The notes under the pieces are model-generated. The model did no database searches. It saw only the letters and a program-made list of their open reading frames with translations, and had not been told where the DNA came from. Below are positions 1 through 10,553 of a stretch of 64,000 bases of DNA, in pieces. Made by a program: the position numbers and the translations under genes. Position 1 is the stretch's first letter; the number at the start of each line of letters is the position of its first letter. The stretch spans positions 1 through 64,000 of the forward strand of contig NZ_BCSH01000014.1 in NCBI RefSeq assembly GCF_001570765.1. The letters run 5' to 3'. This stretch comes from Nocardiopsis listeri NBRC 13360. Lineage in GTDB: Bacteria > Actinomycetota > Actinomycetes > Streptosporangiales > Streptosporangiaceae.

Positions 1-59
1 AGGGTTGCCCGGCTTGGCGCGAGCGAGAACGGGAGCGCCGGTGTTGGAGGGGTACCACT

Positions 60-91
60 GAGGGTGAGGGCGGTGGGGCCGGCTCACCCTC
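60..91. terminator. Inverted repeat downstream of the SOD-like gene
   Basis: A perfect 9-bp inverted repeat (GAGGGTGAG at 60-68, CTCACCCTC at 83-91) with a 14-base loop lies about 110 bases beyond the stop codon of the minus-strand lipoprotein gene. It could end that transcript. No T tract follows, as is usual in actinomycetes. The rest of the first 198 bases shows no convincing gene. Confidence 0.35.
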
Positions 92-198
92 ACCATCCCC
101 ACCGGATCCGGCTTCTCGGCGGGGTGCTGCTCCCAGATCTACCGATTCACCTTGGCCTCACCCTCGCCTCCACCCCCGGGGATCACTCGTCCAGGGGC

Positions 199-816
199 TC
201 AGAACTCCACGGTCACGCAGGCCAGCCGGTCGCCCGCCGTGCCCGCGTGGCCCTCGTGGGTCGCGGTGTGCTCGTCGTGCAGGACCAGGGAGTTGGCCTC
301 CCCCTCGCGGAACTCCCAGTCGACCGTGGTGGTGACGTAGGCGTTGCCACTGGAGTCGGTGGTCATGTCCAGCCATACCTCGTTCTCCGGGTTGGCATAG
401 GCCGGGTCGGCGGAGGGCTCGTCCTCCGTCGCGGCCGGGTCGACCTCGTCCTGGTAGTGGGGTCCGGCGTCGGCGGGGTCCTCGCCACAGGGCTTGGTGT
501 GCACGTGGGCGCCGAAGTCCCGGTCGGCCTCCAAACCGGTTCCGGTGAACTGCACGTACGTGGACCCGTCTTGGACGCGTACTTGGACGTCGGCGGTGGC
601 GCCTTCGGGCACGGCGGTCTCGTCGTAGGTGACAGCGCCGGTGCTCTCACTGGGAGGAAGGAAGATCGACGCCGTCACGCTGGGCTCGGCGGTGGGCTGG
701 GCCGAGGGGCCCGCGTCGGAAGTGGAGCCGTCGTTGGTCGTGGGCGCTCCCTGGGCGCACCCGGCGACGAGGAAGGCGGTCAGTGCCAGGCCCACGGCGG
801 GTGAGGTGGTGCGCAT
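199..816 (-). CDS. sodC: Cu/Zn superoxide dismutase-like lipoprotein
   Basis: 205-residue exported lipoprotein of the SodC fold, expected to dismutate superoxide outside the cytoplasmic membrane. A lipobox (VAGC, Cys20) ends the signal peptide and a Ser/Thr/Pro/Ala linker follows. SodC signatures are the AHVHTKPCG segment (two copper His plus the disulfide Cys), PHYQ with the likely third metal His, and HDEHTATHEGHAGTAGDRLAC at the C-terminus with the second disulfide Cys. The loop after PHYQ has no further His, so the usual zinc site is not visible and the protein may be copper-only. ATG at 816 is preceded by GGGAG at good spacing; the reading frame stays open far upstream, but nothing there looks coding. 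Confidence 0.8.
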   Translation of the reverse strand: MRTTSPAVGLALTAFLVAGCAQGAPTTNDGSTSDAGPSAQPTAEPSVTASIFLPPSESTGAVTYDETAVPEGATADVQVRVQDGSTYVQFTGTGLEADRDFGAHVHTKPCGEDPADAGPHYQDEVDPAATEDEPSADPAYANPENEVWLDMTTDSSGNAYVTTTVDWEFREGEANSLVLHDEHTATHEGHAGTAGDRLACVTVEF

Positions 817-1182
817 GTCGGGACTCCCGAGTGATAGTCGCTTGATGTCCGCCACGTTACCCAATGTGTGTACCTGATAACGGCGGGTGCGGAAATTCTG
901 ATGTGCCAGGAGGAACGAAGCGCTCGCGCAGGATGAACGCGTCGAGTCGGGTCCGTTGCCCTGTGGGGGTTCCAAGCGCGTCCCGGCATACTCCGGCGAA
1001 GGGGACCGTACCAGTCCGAGGGGCTCGGTCAGGCCCGGGTCGAACGCCACGAGCGCGGCCATGCGCATGGTGGTGGGCGCTGTTTCCACCCCCTCCCAAC
1101 GGCGAAGACCTCGGGGCGTCGGGTTCGTCCCGAAAGCCGGCAGACTGTGCGTCGAACCCATGACCTCTGCTGAACAGGCGAC
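817..1182. other. Intergenic region between divergent sodC-like and yigZ genes
   Basis: About 366 bases separate the divergent starts of the SOD-like and YigZ genes, so both promoters must lie here. Short open frames exist on both strands, but none has a recognisable protein or a good ribosome-binding site. I could not identify a convincing promoter by eye. Confidence 0.4.
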
Positions 1183-1815
1183 ATGCGAACGATCAGACGC
1201 GGCGGCGAACATGAGATCGAGATCAAGAAGTCTCGGTTCATCTGCGCCATGGCCAGAGTGGACGGCGAGGAGGCCGCACGCGCGTTCATCGCCGAACGTC
1301 GCAAGGAGCACTGGAACGCCAACCACAACTGCACCGCCTACGTGCTCGGAGAGGACGGTGGGATCCAGCGTTCCAGCGACGACGGCGAGCCCGCCGGGAC
1401 CGCCGGGGTGCCCATGCTCGAAGTGCTGCGCCACCGGCGCATCACCGACACCGTCGCGGTCGTCACCCGATACTTCGGTGGCACCAAGCTCGGTGCCGGC
1501 GGCCTGATCAGGGCCTACGGCAACTCCGTGTCTGCGGCGGTGGAGGAGTTCGGTCTGCTGGAGCGTCGGTCGTTGCTGGTGGTGGACGTCCACGCCGACT
1601 ACGTCCTCGGTGGGCGGTTGGAGAGTGACCTGCGCGACTCTTCGCTCAACGTTCGCGGCGTCGCCTACGAGGAACGGGTCCGTATCGAGGTGGCCCTTCC
1701 CGAGGACGAGCTTCCCGCGTTCGAGGTGCGTCTGGCCGAACTGACCGGGGGCCGTGCCGAGTTCGAGGTCCAGGGGACCACCGTGATCGAGGTGGAACCC
1801 GACTCGAACGCCTGA
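1183..1815 (+). CDS. YigZ/IMPACT family protein
   Basis: 210 residues, the normal length for the YigZ family (UPF0029, IMPACT N-terminal domain plus a C-terminal DUF1949-like domain). Family features visible are EIKKSRFIC near the start, HNCTAYVLG with SSDDGEPAGTAG in the middle, and VTRYFGGTKLGAGGLIRAYG. The biochemical role in bacteria is unsettled; eukaryotic IMPACT acts in translational control through GCN2, and bacterial members are usually annotated only as family proteins. The gene stands alone, divergent from the SOD-like gene and followed by a lipoprotein gene after about 110 bases. Confidence 0.9.
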   Translation: MRTIRRGGEHEIEIKKSRFICAMARVDGEEAARAFIAERRKEHWNANHNCTAYVLGEDGGIQRSSDDGEPAGTAGVPMLEVLRHRRITDTVAVVTRYFGGTKLGAGGLIRAYGNSVSAAVEEFGLLERRSLLVVDVHADYVLGGRLESDLRDSSLNVRGVAYEERVRIEVALPEDELPAFEVRLAELTGGRAEFEVQGTTVIEVEPDSNA

Positions 1816-1927
1816 ACGTTCGGTGCTCACGTACAGGTAACGAGTGGTGGGCTCCGTGTATCCACCTGACCGCTTCGCGGCTTAGGATTTGCCGTAATCA
1901 TCATCGTTTCATGGGGAGAGACCGTCA

Positions 1928-3415
1928 ATGCGCAGCTCACGCGTGCCCCAGGCCCTGACCTGTGGTCTCGTGGTGCTGATGGTCGCGGGATGCACCGATG
2001 ATCCGGAGCCCCCCGAGTCCCCGGCAGAGCAGGAGACCGCCCCCATCCCCAGCGAGTTCGATGGGGAGCCCCCGCCCGGGATCGAAGGTGAGGTCCTGCG
2101 CCACCTGCACGGTGAGGACGCGGGTGTCCACGAAATCCTCGACGATCCGATGGGCGTGCGCATCAGCCCTGTGGGCGGAGCCTTCCTCATCAGTTCCGGT
2201 GGCGAGGACCGCCACCTACTGCACGACGCCGCAACCGGTGACCTCCTCTGGGAGGGCGAGGCGCGTTTCCGGGGTTTCGACGTCGACACCGAGGGCGACC
2301 CGGTCCTGGCCCTGAGCGACACCGACGATCGACCGTTCGTGCTGGACGCCCGTGGGCAGACCCTGTGGGAGCCCGCCGAGGAGGGGGACCGCTACCTGGA
2401 CGGGCTGGCGGTGCGTCGACCGAGTGAGTGGAGCGCCGAGGAACCCGATGGCGACTACACGGTGCTGGACGTCGACGGCGAGGAACTGTGGACCTACACC
2501 CTCGAACCCGAGCCCGACGAAGAAGACGAGGGAGCCGACGAGGACACCGGGGAGTCCGGGGAGTCCGGGGAGTCCGGGGACGAGGAGACCGAAGCGGAAC
2601 CGGTCGACCCGCTGGGCGTTCCGGTCTCCGCCTGGGATGACACGATCCTGCTCGAGGACGCCGAATCGGGCCTGCACGCCTACTCGGTCGACACCGAGGA
2701 GGCCGGTGAGCACCTCTGGTCGTTGGACACCGAGAACGAGGACCTCGACCTGTCCAACGCCCCCGTGAGCGTCCCGGAGGTCCTCGGCCTGTACGAGGTC
2801 CCGGACCCCGAGGCCCGGGAGACCGGGGACGAGGAGACCGACGAGGAGGACGCCGATGAGCAGGCTCCCGAGGAGGAACCCACCAAGGACGTCATGCTGC
2901 TGCGTTGGGCCCAGCCCGAGGCGCCCTCGACGCTGTCCGCGCACGACGTCGACGACGGCGATGTCCTGTGGACGCTTCGGGAGCCCGGGGCCAACCCCGT
3001 CTCCGGGCTCTTCGACGAGGCCGGCGCCCCCGGCGGCCTCTACGACTCCGATACCGCCACCCTCCTGTTGTCCCAGGCCAGCGGCGGCGCTCCCATGGTG
3101 GCCGTCGACCTGGTGGGGGGCGAGATCCGCTGGGGTCTGGAGGATGAGGCGGGCGCGATCTCCCCCGCCTTCGCGCACGCCGGGTTCGTCTATGGGGACA
3201 ACCGTTCCAACGAGGACGGCGACAACCAGTTGGTGCTGGAGGCCGAGACCATGGACGTGGTCGCCGACGAGCTGGACGCCCACGTGGAGGCCGTCACGGA
3301 CACCGGGCACGCCATCCTCGTCCAGGGCCGACAGCGGTTCGTCTACGGTCCGGGCCCCGGGGTCGACTCCGACGTCGACGGTGAGACCGACGCCCCCGAG
3401 GAGGACGCGAGTTAG
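1928..3415 (+). CDS. Acidic beta-propeller (PQQ-like) lipoprotein
   Basis: 495 residues. The signal peptide ends in a lipobox (VAGC, Cys22), so a membrane-anchored extracellular protein is expected. Repeated short units of the type GDLLWEG, GQTLWEP, GEELWTY, AGEHLWSL, GDVLWTL and GEIRWGL are the strand signature of PQQ-like or WD-like propellers. Asp/Glu-rich insertions interrupt the propeller (around residues 195-225 and 295-315), one carrying a GES tripeptide repeat. GGGGAGA stands 8 bases before the ATG. Function is unknown; relatives are scaffold or sensor-like surface proteins. The strong acidity resembles other secreted proteins in this window. Confidence 0.75.
   Translation: MRSSRVPQALTCGLVVLMVAGCTDDPEPPESPAEQETAPIPSEFDGEPPPGIEGEVLRHLHGEDAGVHEILDDPMGVRISPVGGAFLISSGGEDRHLLHDAATGDLLWEGEARFRGFDVDTEGDPVLALSDTDDRPFVLDARGQTLWEPAEEGDRYLDGLAVRRPSEWSAEEPDGDYTVLDVDGEELWTYTLEPEPDEEDEGADEDTGESGESGESGDEETEAEPVDPLGVPVSAWDDTILLEDAESGLHAYSVDTEEAGEHLWSLDTENEDLDLSNAPVSVPEVLGLYEVPDPEARETGDEETDEEDADEQAPEEEPTKDVMLLRWAQPEAPSTLSAHDVDDGDVLWTLREPGANPVSGLFDEAGAPGGLYDSDTATLLLSQASGGAPMVAVDLVGGEIRWGLEDEAGAISPAFAHAGFVYGDNRSNEDGDNQLVLEAETMDVVADELDAHVEAVTDTGHAILVQGRQRFVYGPGPGVDSDVDGETDAPEEDAS
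2549..2575 (+). repeat. Three tandem copies of a 9-bp unit inside the propeller lipoprotein gene
   Basis: The 9-bp unit GGGGAGTCC is repeated exactly three times in frame, encoding consecutive Gly-Glu-Ser triplets in an acidic linker. This is a simple in-frame repeat that could change copy number by slippage without breaking the protein. Confidence 0.8.
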
Positions 3416-3522
3416 GGGAGGTTCGTTCTCCGCCTCCGCTTCGGCGCGTGTTCGGTCGCCTTCGTCGGAGGACCACACCCCGGCTCGCCGAAACCGAACC
3501 GTGTTCTCTACCATCTCGGAGT

Positions 3523-5451
3523 ATGGACGTTCCAGAGAGCGGGTCCGTCGAGGCCCTCGACCTGGCCGAGGGTTTCCCGGCGGCCACACACGAGCGGTGG
3601 CGCGAACTCGTCGCCGGGGTGCTGCGCAAGAGCGGTGTCGCCGAGGACCGCCTGGAGCGGACGCCCGAATCGGTGCTCGCCACGCACACCCTCGACGGGT
3701 TCGACATCGACCCCCTCTACACCTCCACGCCGCCGGCGCCCGACCCCGGCTACCCCGGACTGGCACCGTTCACCCGCGGGTACCGCCCCGGTGGCGGTGT
3801 GCCCGGCGGATGGGACATACGCGCCCGCCACGACGACGCGGACCCGGTCGAGCTGCGCAGGCGCGTCCACAACGACCTGATGAACGGCGTCTCCTCGCTG
3901 TGGATCGGCGTGGGCGGTGACGGTCTCCCGGTCTCCCGGCTGGGCGAGGCCCTCGCCGACGTCTACCTCGACCTGGCTCCGGTGGTGTTGCGAGCACCCG
4001 GCCCCGAGGCCTTCGACGCGGCTCGGGCACTGTTGGCGGCGCACACCGACGCCGACGTCCCCGACGGTCGCGTCATCTCCCACCTGGGCCTGGACCCGCT
4101 CACCACGGCCGCCCTGGCCGGCGAGCGCCCCGAGGTGGCCGACGCCGCACGGTTCGCCGCCGAACGGGCCGCCCGCCACCCGCACCTCGGACTGTTCATC
4201 GCCGACGGCACCCTGGCGCACAACGCCGGCGGGTCCGACTCCCAGGAGATCGGCGCGGCCATCGCCGCCGGGACCACCTACCTGCGCGCCCTCGTCGAGA
4301 CCGGTCTGGACGTGGCCGACGCCGTCGAGCGGATCGAGTTCCGGCTGGCCGCCAACGCCGACCAGTTCGCGGTGATCGCCAAGCTCCGCGCGGTCCGCGC
4401 CATGTGGAACCAGGTACTGGAGGTCTCCGGGGTGCCGGCCGACCGGCGCGCCATGCGCCTGCACGCCACCACCTCGGACGCGATGCTCACCCGCCGCGAC
4501 CCGCACGTCAACATGTTGCGGACCACGATCGCCTGCTTCGCCGCCGGGGTGGGCGGTGCCGACGCCGTCACCGTCGCACCCTTCGACTCCGCCATCGGGC
4601 TGCCCGACGACTTCGCCCGGCGCGTCGCCCGCAACACCCAGTCGCTGCTCATCGAGGAATCGCACCTGGCGCAGGTCATCGACCCCGCAGGCGGCTCCTT
4701 CTACGTGGAGTCCCTCACCGGGGACCTGTACCGCGCCGGGTGGGGTTTCTTCCAGGAGTTGGAGCGGTCCGGTGGTGTCGTGGAGGCCATCGCCCGAGGT
4801 GAACTGCGTGCCGCCGTCGACGAGGTGTGGGAACGTCGCCGACAGGACCTGGCCACCCGTTCCGCACCGCTGACCGGGCTGAGCGAGTTCCCGAACCTGG
4901 ACGAGACGCCGCTGGTGCGCGAGACCGACCCCGGTCGGATCGAACCGTCCGCCGAAGGCTTCCCGGTACGCCGCTACGGGCAGGACTACGAGGCACTGCG
5001 CGACCGTTGCGACGTCCAAGAAGCCGAGGCCGGTCACCGCCCCACCGCGTTCCTGGCAACGCTGGGGCCGGTGGCGGTGCACACAGCACGCGCGTCCTTC
5101 GCCACCAACCTGCTCGCCGCCGGTGGGATCGCCACCGACTCCCCTGGGCCGCTGGAGGACCCGCGCTCCGCGGCGGAGGCCTTCGCCGCCTCCGGCCACC
5201 GGGTCGCGGTCATCTGTTCCTCCGACACGGTGTACGCCGAGCACGCCGAAGCGCTGGCACGCGCCCTGAAGGGAGCGGGTGCCCGTCGAGTCCTGCTCGC
5301 CGGGGCGCCGCGCGACGCCTACCGTGAGGCGGGGGTGGACGTGTTCGCCCACAAGGGCTGTGACGCCGTCGCCCTGCTCTCCGACCTGGTGGACGTCCTC
5401 ATCACCGATCCGCCCGTCAGCACCACCGACGCCCAGGGGGCGAGCTCATGA
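3523..5451 (+). CDS. mutA: Methylmalonyl-CoA mutase small subunit
   Basis: 642-residue small (beta) subunit of the heterodimeric mutase that interconverts (R)-methylmalonyl-CoA and succinyl-CoA. It resembles MutB through its TIM-barrel region but lacks the cobalamin-binding DxHxxG motif in its C-terminal domain, as expected for the non-catalytic subunit. The start at ATG 3523 is chosen because the protein then begins like relatives (a short tail, then [13 protein letters not shown]); the frame is open further upstream and the Shine-Dalgarno sequence is weak. The stop overlaps the mutB start in ATGA, so the two subunits are probably translationally coupled. Confidence 0.93.
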   Translation: MDVPESGSVEALDLAEGFPAATHERWRELVAGVLRKSGVAEDRLERTPESVLATHTLDGFDIDPLYTSTPPAPDPGYPGLAPFTRGYRPGGGVPGGWDIRARHDDADPVELRRRVHNDLMNGVSSLWIGVGGDGLPVSRLGEALADVYLDLAPVVLRAPGPEAFDAARALLAAHTDADVPDGRVISHLGLDPLTTAALAGERPEVADAARFAAERAARHPHLGLFIADGTLAHNAGGSDSQEIGAAIAAGTTYLRALVETGLDVADAVERIEFRLAANADQFAVIAKLRAVRAMWNQVLEVSGVPADRRAMRLHATTSDAMLTRRDPHVNMLRTTIACFAAGVGGADAVTVAPFDSAIGLPDDFARRVARNTQSLLIEESHLAQVIDPAGGSFYVESLTGDLYRAGWGFFQELERSGGVVEAIARGELRAAVDEVWERRRQDLATRSAPLTGLSEFPNLDETPLVRETDPGRIEPSAEGFPVRRYGQDYEALRDRCDVQEAEAGHRPTAFLATLGPVAVHTARASFATNLLAAGGIATDSPGPLEDPRSAAEAFAASGHRVAVICSSDTVYAEHAEALARALKGAGARRVLLAGAPRDAYREAGVDVFAHKGCDAVALLSDLVDVLITDPPVSTTDAQGASS

Positions 5452-7682
5452 TCCCCGACTTCTCCGACATCGCACCGGAGCCACCGGCCTTCACCGGGCA
5501 GGGGCCCCATGGCGGCGCCGACTGGCGGCGGACCCTGGAGGAGACGACCGGCAAGGCCGCCGACGCCCTGGAATGGGAGACCCCCGAGGGAATCGGGGTC
5601 AAACCGCTCTACACTCCTGCCGACCGGGCCGGCCTGGACTTCGTCGATGGACTGCCGGGCGTTCCGCCGTACCTGCGCGGGCCCTACCCGACCATGTACG
5701 TCAACCAGCCGTGGACCATCCGTCAGTACGCCGGGTTCTCCACCGCACAGGAGTCCAACGCCTTCTACCGGCGCAACCTCGCCGCCGGCCAGAAGGGCCT
5801 GTCGGTCGCCTTCGACCTGGCCACCCACCGCGGTTACGACTCCGACCACCCCCGGGTCGCCGGCGACGTCGGAATGGCCGGGGTGGCCATCGACTCCGTC
5901 TACGACATGCGGCAACTGTTCGACGGCATCCCGTTGGACAAGATGAGCGTCTCCATGACCATGAACGGTGCGGTGCTGCCGATCCTGGCGCTGTACATCG
6001 TCGCCGCCGAGGAACAGGGTGTGCCGCCCGAGAAGCTGTCGGGGACCATCCAGAACGACATCCTCAAGGAGTTCATGGTCCGCAACACCTACATCTACCC
6101 GCCGACGCCGTCGATGCGGATCATCTCCGACATCTTCGCCTACAGCTCCCAGCGGATGCCGCGGTTCAACTCCATCTCGATCTCCGGCTACCACATGCAG
6201 GAGGCCGGGGCCACGGCCGACCTGGAGCTGGCCTACACGCTCGCCGACGGGGTGGAGTACATCCGTGCCGGTCAGCGCTCCGGTCTGGACGTGGACGCGT
6301 TCGCGCCGCGGCTGTCGTTCTTCTGGGCGATCGGCATGAACTTCTTCATGGAGGTCGCCAAGCTGCGCGCCGCCCGTCTGCTGTGGGCGCGTCTGGTCAA
6401 GGACCTCGGTGGGACCAAGGACAAGTCGCTGAGCCTGCGCACCCACTCGCAGACCTCAGGCTGGTCGCTCACCGCGCAGGACGTGTTCAACAACGTGGCC
6501 CGCACCTGCGTGGAGGCGATGGCCGCGACCCAGGGGCACACCCAGTCGCTGCACACCAACGCCCTGGACGAGGCGTTGGCCCTGCCCACCGACTTCTCCG
6601 CGCGCATCGCCCGCAACACCCAACTGCTGCTGCAACAGGAGTCCGGAACCACCCGGGTGGTCGACCCCTGGGGCGGCAGTTACTACGTGGAGAGCCTGAC
6701 CCACCAGCTCGCGACCAAGGCCTGGGCGCACATCCAGGAGGTCGAGAAGGCCGGCGGTATGGCCGCGGCGATCGACGCCGGGCTGCCCAAGATGCGCATC
6801 GAGGAGGCGGCCGCCCGCACCCAGGCGCGTATCGACTCGGGGCGTCAGCCGGTGATCGGCGTCAACAAGTACCGGCCGGACACCCCCGACGAGATCGATG
6901 TGCTCAAGGTCGACAACACCCGGGTGCGCGCCGAACAGCTGGAGAAGCTGCGCCGCCTGCGCGAGGAGCGCGACGACGACGAGGTGCGCGCCGCGCTGGA
7001 CGCGCTGACCGAGGCCGCCGGACGCGAGTCCAAGGCGGACGAGGACCTCACCGACAACCTCCTGGCCGCCGCGGTGAACGCCGCCCGGGCCAAGGCCACC
7101 GTGGGGGAGATCTCCGACGCGATGGAGAAGGTCTTCAACCGTCACTCCGGTCAGATCCGTACCATCCAGGGTGTGTACAAGGACGAGGCCGCCGGCAGCG
7201 CCGACGCCGCCGGGCTGATGGACCGGGTGACGGCACGCGTCGACGAGTTCGCCGAGGAGGAGGGGCGTCGTCCCCGCATCCTGGTGGCGAAGATGGGCCA
7301 GGACGGTCACGACCGCGGTCAGAAGGTCATCGCGACCGCCTTCGCCGACCTCGGCTTCGACGTCGACGTGGGCCCGTTGTTCCAGACCCCGGGAGAGGTC
7401 GCCGCCCAGGCCGTGGAGGCCGACGTGCACGTGATCGGGGTGTCCTCCCTCGCCGCGGGGCACCTGACCCTGGTGCCGGCGCTGCGCGAGGAACTGGCGG
7501 TGCTCGATCGCTCGGACATCATGATCGTGGTCGGCGGGGTCATCCCCCCGGGTGACTTCGAGGAGCTGCGCGAGGCCGGAGCGTCGGCGATCTTCCCACC
7601 GGGCACGGTGATCGCCGAAGCCGCCATCGACCTGCTCGACGAACTCGAACAACGTCTGGGAACGGACCTGGAAGGGGAGTGA
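5448..7682 (+). CDS. mutB: Methylmalonyl-CoA mutase large (catalytic) subunit
   Basis: 744 residues, full length. The N-terminal substrate-binding TIM barrel contains the characteristic [21 protein letters not shown] and [11 protein letters not shown] segments. The C-terminal B12 domain carries DGHDRG (Asp619, His621, Gly624), the base-off/His-on cobalamin motif. The reaction feeds propionyl-CoA from odd-chain lipids and branched amino acids into the TCA cycle, or runs in reverse to supply methylmalonyl-CoA for polyketides. It overlaps mutA by 4 bases and meaB by 4 bases, forming a tight three-gene operon. Confidence 0.97.
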   Translation: MIPDFSDIAPEPPAFTGQGPHGGADWRRTLEETTGKAADALEWETPEGIGVKPLYTPADRAGLDFVDGLPGVPPYLRGPYPTMYVNQPWTIRQYAGFSTAQESNAFYRRNLAAGQKGLSVAFDLATHRGYDSDHPRVAGDVGMAGVAIDSVYDMRQLFDGIPLDKMSVSMTMNGAVLPILALYIVAAEEQGVPPEKLSGTIQNDILKEFMVRNTYIYPPTPSMRIISDIFAYSSQRMPRFNSISISGYHMQEAGATADLELAYTLADGVEYIRAGQRSGLDVDAFAPRLSFFWAIGMNFFMEVAKLRAARLLWARLVKDLGGTKDKSLSLRTHSQTSGWSLTAQDVFNNVARTCVEAMAATQGHTQSLHTNALDEALALPTDFSARIARNTQLLLQQESGTTRVVDPWGGSYYVESLTHQLATKAWAHIQEVEKAGGMAAAIDAGLPKMRIEEAAARTQARIDSGRQPVIGVNKYRPDTPDEIDVLKVDNTRVRAEQLEKLRRLREERDDDEVRAALDALTEAAGRESKADEDLTDNLLAAAVNAARAKATVGEISDAMEKVFNRHSGQIRTIQGVYKDEAAGSADAAGLMDRVTARVDEFAEEEGRRPRILVAKMGQDGHDRGQKVIATAFADLGFDVDVGPLFQTPGEVAAQAVEADVHVIGVSSLAAGHLTLVPALREELAVLDRSDIMIVVGGVIPPGDFEELREAGASAIFPPGTVIAEAAIDLLDELEQRLGTDLEGE

Positions 7683-8782
7683 CCGTGACGGCGCGCAGGA
7701 GTCGTTCGGTGGACGTGGACGCCCTGGCCGAGGGGGTCCTGGCCGGACACCGGCCGACCCTGGCCCGGGCGATCACCCTGGTGGAATCGCGCCGTCGTGA
7801 CCACGCGCGCTCCGCCCAGGAGCTGCTGGTGCGGTTGCTGCCGCACACCGGAAAGGCGCGACGGGTGGGGATCACCGGGGTGCCCGGGGTGGGCAAGTCG
7901 ACCTTCATCGACGCGCTCGGCAGTCGGCTGACCTCGAACGGGCATCGGGTGGCCGTGCTGGCCGTGGACCCTTCGTCCACCCGGACCGGTGGCAGCATCC
8001 TCGGCGACAAGACCCGGATGTCCGAGCTGGCGGTCGACCCGAACGCGTTCATCCGCCCCTCTCCCACGGCCGGAACCCTCGGTGGGGTGGCCCGGGCGAC
8101 CCGGGAGACCATGCTGCTGATGGAGGCGGCCGGGTTCGACGTGGTCCTGGTCGAGACGGTGGGCGTCGGGCAGTCCGAGGTCACCGTCGCGGCGATGGTG
8201 GACTGCTTCCTCTTCCTCACCCTGGCGCGCACCGGTGACCAGCTCCAGGGCATCAAGAAGGGCGTCCTGGAACTGGTGGACGTCGTGGCGGTGAACAAGG
8301 CCGACGGGCCGCACGCCGACGACGCCCGCAAGGCCGCCCGCGAGCTCTCCAGGGCCCTGCGGCTGCTCCAGCCCGTCCACCCCGAGTGGCGTCCACCCGT
8401 GTTGACCTGTAGTGGCCTGACCGGGGACGGGCTGGACCGGGTGTGGGAGGCCGTGCTCGAACACCGGTCCGTGCTGGAACGCGACGGTACCCTGGCCGAG
8501 CGTCGTAGCGCCCAGGGCGTCAGCTGGATGTGGGACCAGGTCCGGGATCGGTTGATGGACACCTTCCTACGCGACCGGGAAGTGTCGGATCTCATTCCGG
8601 ACATGGAGGCGGGGGTGCGCTCGGGGGAGACCACGCCCACCCTGGCCGCCCGCACCCTGCTGGAGACCTTCACGCAGCGTGATGGTGTTCGGGAGGCGGG
8701 AACGGAACGTGACCGGCCTGAAGAGGACACCGAAGCCCTTCGAGGACCAGCCGACAACACCGGTTCCGATGTCGTGAAATAA
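7679..8782 (+). CDS. meaB: MeaB-type GTPase, mutase chaperone
   Basis: 367 residues. G3E-family P-loop GTPase with Walker [10 protein letters not shown] (Gly67 to Thr75), a switch region with [10 protein letters not shown], and NKAD for guanine recognition. MeaB/MMAA proteins gate cobalamin delivery to methylmalonyl-CoA mutase and protect it from inactivation. The GTG start overlaps the mutB TGA (GTGA), matching this partnership. The last 45 or so residues are hydrophilic and variable and may be a lineage-specific tail. Confidence 0.95.
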   Translation: MTVTARRSRSVDVDALAEGVLAGHRPTLARAITLVESRRRDHARSAQELLVRLLPHTGKARRVGITGVPGVGKSTFIDALGSRLTSNGHRVAVLAVDPSSTRTGGSILGDKTRMSELAVDPNAFIRPSPTAGTLGGVARATRETMLLMEAAGFDVVLVETVGVGQSEVTVAAMVDCFLFLTLARTGDQLQGIKKGVLELVDVVAVNKADGPHADDARKAARELSRALRLLQPVHPEWRPPVLTCSGLTGDGLDRVWEAVLEHRSVLERDGTLAERRSAQGVSWMWDQVRDRLMDTFLRDREVSDLIPDMEAGVRSGETTPTLAARTLLETFTQRDGVREAGTERDRPEEDTEALRGPADNTGSDVVK

Positions 8783-9051
8783 CCCAGTGTCAACGGTCGA
8801 AACCCGGACACTGGAACGAGGTTCTCGCCCATGAGGCGAAAATTTCTTGCCCGATGCCATTCCCGTCGCGGCGGTTCGCTTATACCGTGTGTGTCCAACG
8901 ACCGACCAGATCGCTCGGGCACGAGGGAACCCTCCGCACCGGATCGGCTCTGTGGGAGTGGAGCCGGGCCCGGTGGTCGTACCCGGTCGGGCTGCGTATG
9001 GTTAAGCGAGGGACCCCTCACCATCTGAACGTGGGGCCGGGAGGAGTGAAC

Positions 9052-9423
9052 GTGCACAGGCTCGGACTGAGCACGCGGGTCGAAAGCCACAGCGTGATCG
9101 TCGCGATCGAGGGAGAGCTCGACATCGCGACCGCCGCAGACCTCCAGGAGCACATCGGGACCACGATCGAGGACCACGGTCCGTGGCTCATCCTGGACCT
9201 GTCCGCGCTGGACTTCATGGACTCCAGCGGGCTGAACGTCATCATCAACGCCTACCGGGCCGTTCGTGAGCAGAACGGTTCACTGTCGTTGGCCGCTCTG
9301 AACGAACGAGTCACCAAGGTCGTCCGCCTGGTCGGCCTGCACCGTCAGGTACCGGTCCACCAGACCGTCGCCACCGCGATCGCCGCGATGGAGGCCCTGG
9401 AGGCCAAACGGCAGGCCGGTTAG
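9052..9423 (+). CDS. STAS-domain anti-anti-sigma factor
   Basis: 123 residues forming one STAS domain of the SpoIIAA/RsbV type. The MDSSG motif (Ser58/Ser59) is the usual phosphorylation site that a partner anti-sigma kinase uses to switch sigma-factor release on or off. GTG at 9052 is preferred because GGGAGGA lies about 7 bases upstream; an in-frame GTG at 9046 sits too close to that site. No anti-sigma kinase or sigma gene is adjacent, so its partner is elsewhere. The 8783-9051 gap before it shows no gene. Confidence 0.85.
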   Translation: MHRLGLSTRVESHSVIVAIEGELDIATAADLQEHIGTTIEDHGPWLILDLSALDFMDSSGLNVIINAYRAVREQNGSLSLAALNERVTKVVRLVGLHRQVPVHQTVATAIAAMEALEAKRQAG

Positions 9424-9756
9424 CCACCGCTCGAACCCGTCGAGGTCCCGTGGCCGCTCCGACCTCGGGACCACCACGGACTTCAAGCGATCGGTCACAC
9501 CGCGCCCCGGAACCAGAGGGCTCTGCCTTCGTGGTCGGTCCGGTGTGCCTCCGTGGGTGGGAAGACAGGGTAGGGGCCATGCCCCGTGTCCATGCCCCGC
9601 TCCGTCTCCGACGTCCTGATCCGCTTCCAGGGCCGAGCCCAGAACGACCCGCGCCAACCACGGTCGCCGGGCCGGTTCCCGGAGCGCCCCGACCGTCCTC
9701 GGTCACGGGTGGGCGTTCCGTGGGCAAGAGTCGGTATTGCCGTTCCGGGATAGATT
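9424..9756. other. Intergenic region with weak stem-loop potential
   Basis: About 330 bases without a credible gene. Just after the STAS gene, 9441-9473 holds overlapping complementary segments (CGAGGTCCCG against CGGGACC and GACCTCG) that could form a terminator hairpin. The rest shows no family signature. Confidence 0.3.
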
Positions 9757-10416
9757 GTGGAGATGAGCGAGCATGTGCCTCCCCCCACATCCGGTCGTCG
9801 ACATCCGAGGGTCCTGATCGGACGGATCCAGATTTACGCACAGAACGATCCGCGCGGCTATGCCATCAGGGCCTTTCCGTTCCTCCTTCTCCTGTCTTTG
9901 GGCGTTCCTCTTCTTGTGATCGGGGCTTCGGGCGCGGACCGGTCGTTTTTTCCATCGCTCCTGTTGTGCGCTCTGGTGCCGAGCGTGATCATGGGCGTGA
10001 CCATGATCGCCTTCATGCCATGGTTCGTGCGGTGGACGGTGGGGACTTCCACGATCTCTCCGGACACCGACCCGGACGACCTGTTGGCGGGTAAACGTCA
10101 GTTGCGCAAGGGTTGCCTGCACGAACGGGACCAGATCAACCGCGCGGCTCGGATCATCGCCGCCCAGGCCGAGACCAAGATGAATTCACCCAAGGCCCTC
10201 ACCGTGATCGGGGTCATCGGATTCGTTTTCTTCACGGGATTCGCGGTGTTGACCTATCTCGCCTTGGGGTCCGTCCTCGGCTTCTGGTTCCATGCCCTCT
10301 TCGCCGGACTGATGGCCTTCTACGTCCTCTTCTTGGCCCCCTGGGCCAAGCGTTATCGTCAGCGCGCCCGAGACTTCGCCGTTCTCTACGACGCCCACCG
10401 GCAGGAAAGCCGGTAG
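9757..10416 (+). CDS. Hypothetical four-helix membrane protein
   Basis: 219 residues. Two hydrophobic helices lie at about residues 43-62 and 69-90 and two more near the C-terminus, separated by a charged cytoplasmic-looking segment; the tail is basic. I do not recognise the family. GTG 9757 has GGGA at about 6 bases; ATG 9763 two codons later is an equally possible start. The gene is convergent with xylA, with a strong stem-loop between them. Confidence 0.6.
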   Translation: MEMSEHVPPPTSGRRHPRVLIGRIQIYAQNDPRGYAIRAFPFLLLLSLGVPLLVIGASGADRSFFPSLLLCALVPSVIMGVTMIAFMPWFVRWTVGTSTISPDTDPDDLLAGKRQLRKGCLHERDQINRAARIIAAQAETKMNSPKALTVIGVIGFVFFTGFAVLTYLALGSVLGFWFHALFAGLMAFYVLFLAPWAKRYRQRARDFAVLYDAHRQESR

Positions 10417-10454
10417 GGCGTCTGGCCCGACGGATGCCGGGCCTTTCGCACCGC

Positions 10455-10490
10455 CGCCCCCGGGGGGGGGGCTTTCGCCACCCGGGGGCG
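10455..10490. terminator. Stem-loop between convergent membrane-protein and xylA genes
   Basis: Perfect 10-bp arms (CGCCCCCGGG at 10455-10464 and CCCGGGGGCG at 10481-10490) flank a 16-base loop. The position between two convergent stop codons fits a shared bidirectional terminator. Confidence 0.65.
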
Positions 10491-10553
10491 ACCCCGCCTC
10501 GGACACACCGGCATGTGTTCGTTCCGAGACGGGAGAACCGATCACGGCGTGGT

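Noticed and set aside
817-1830. Long minus-strand reading frame continuing upstream of the SOD-like gene and antisense to yigZ
   Set aside because: The codons upstream of ATG 816 are the shadow of the yigZ gene and intergenic DNA. The lipoprotein signal begins at 816 with a good ribosome-binding site.
2216-7652. Several 370-610-codon frames antisense to the propeller lipoprotein, mutA and mutB
   Set aside because: They mirror the codon pattern of well-supported genes on the other strand, contain no recognisable domains and are typical open shadows in GC-rich DNA.
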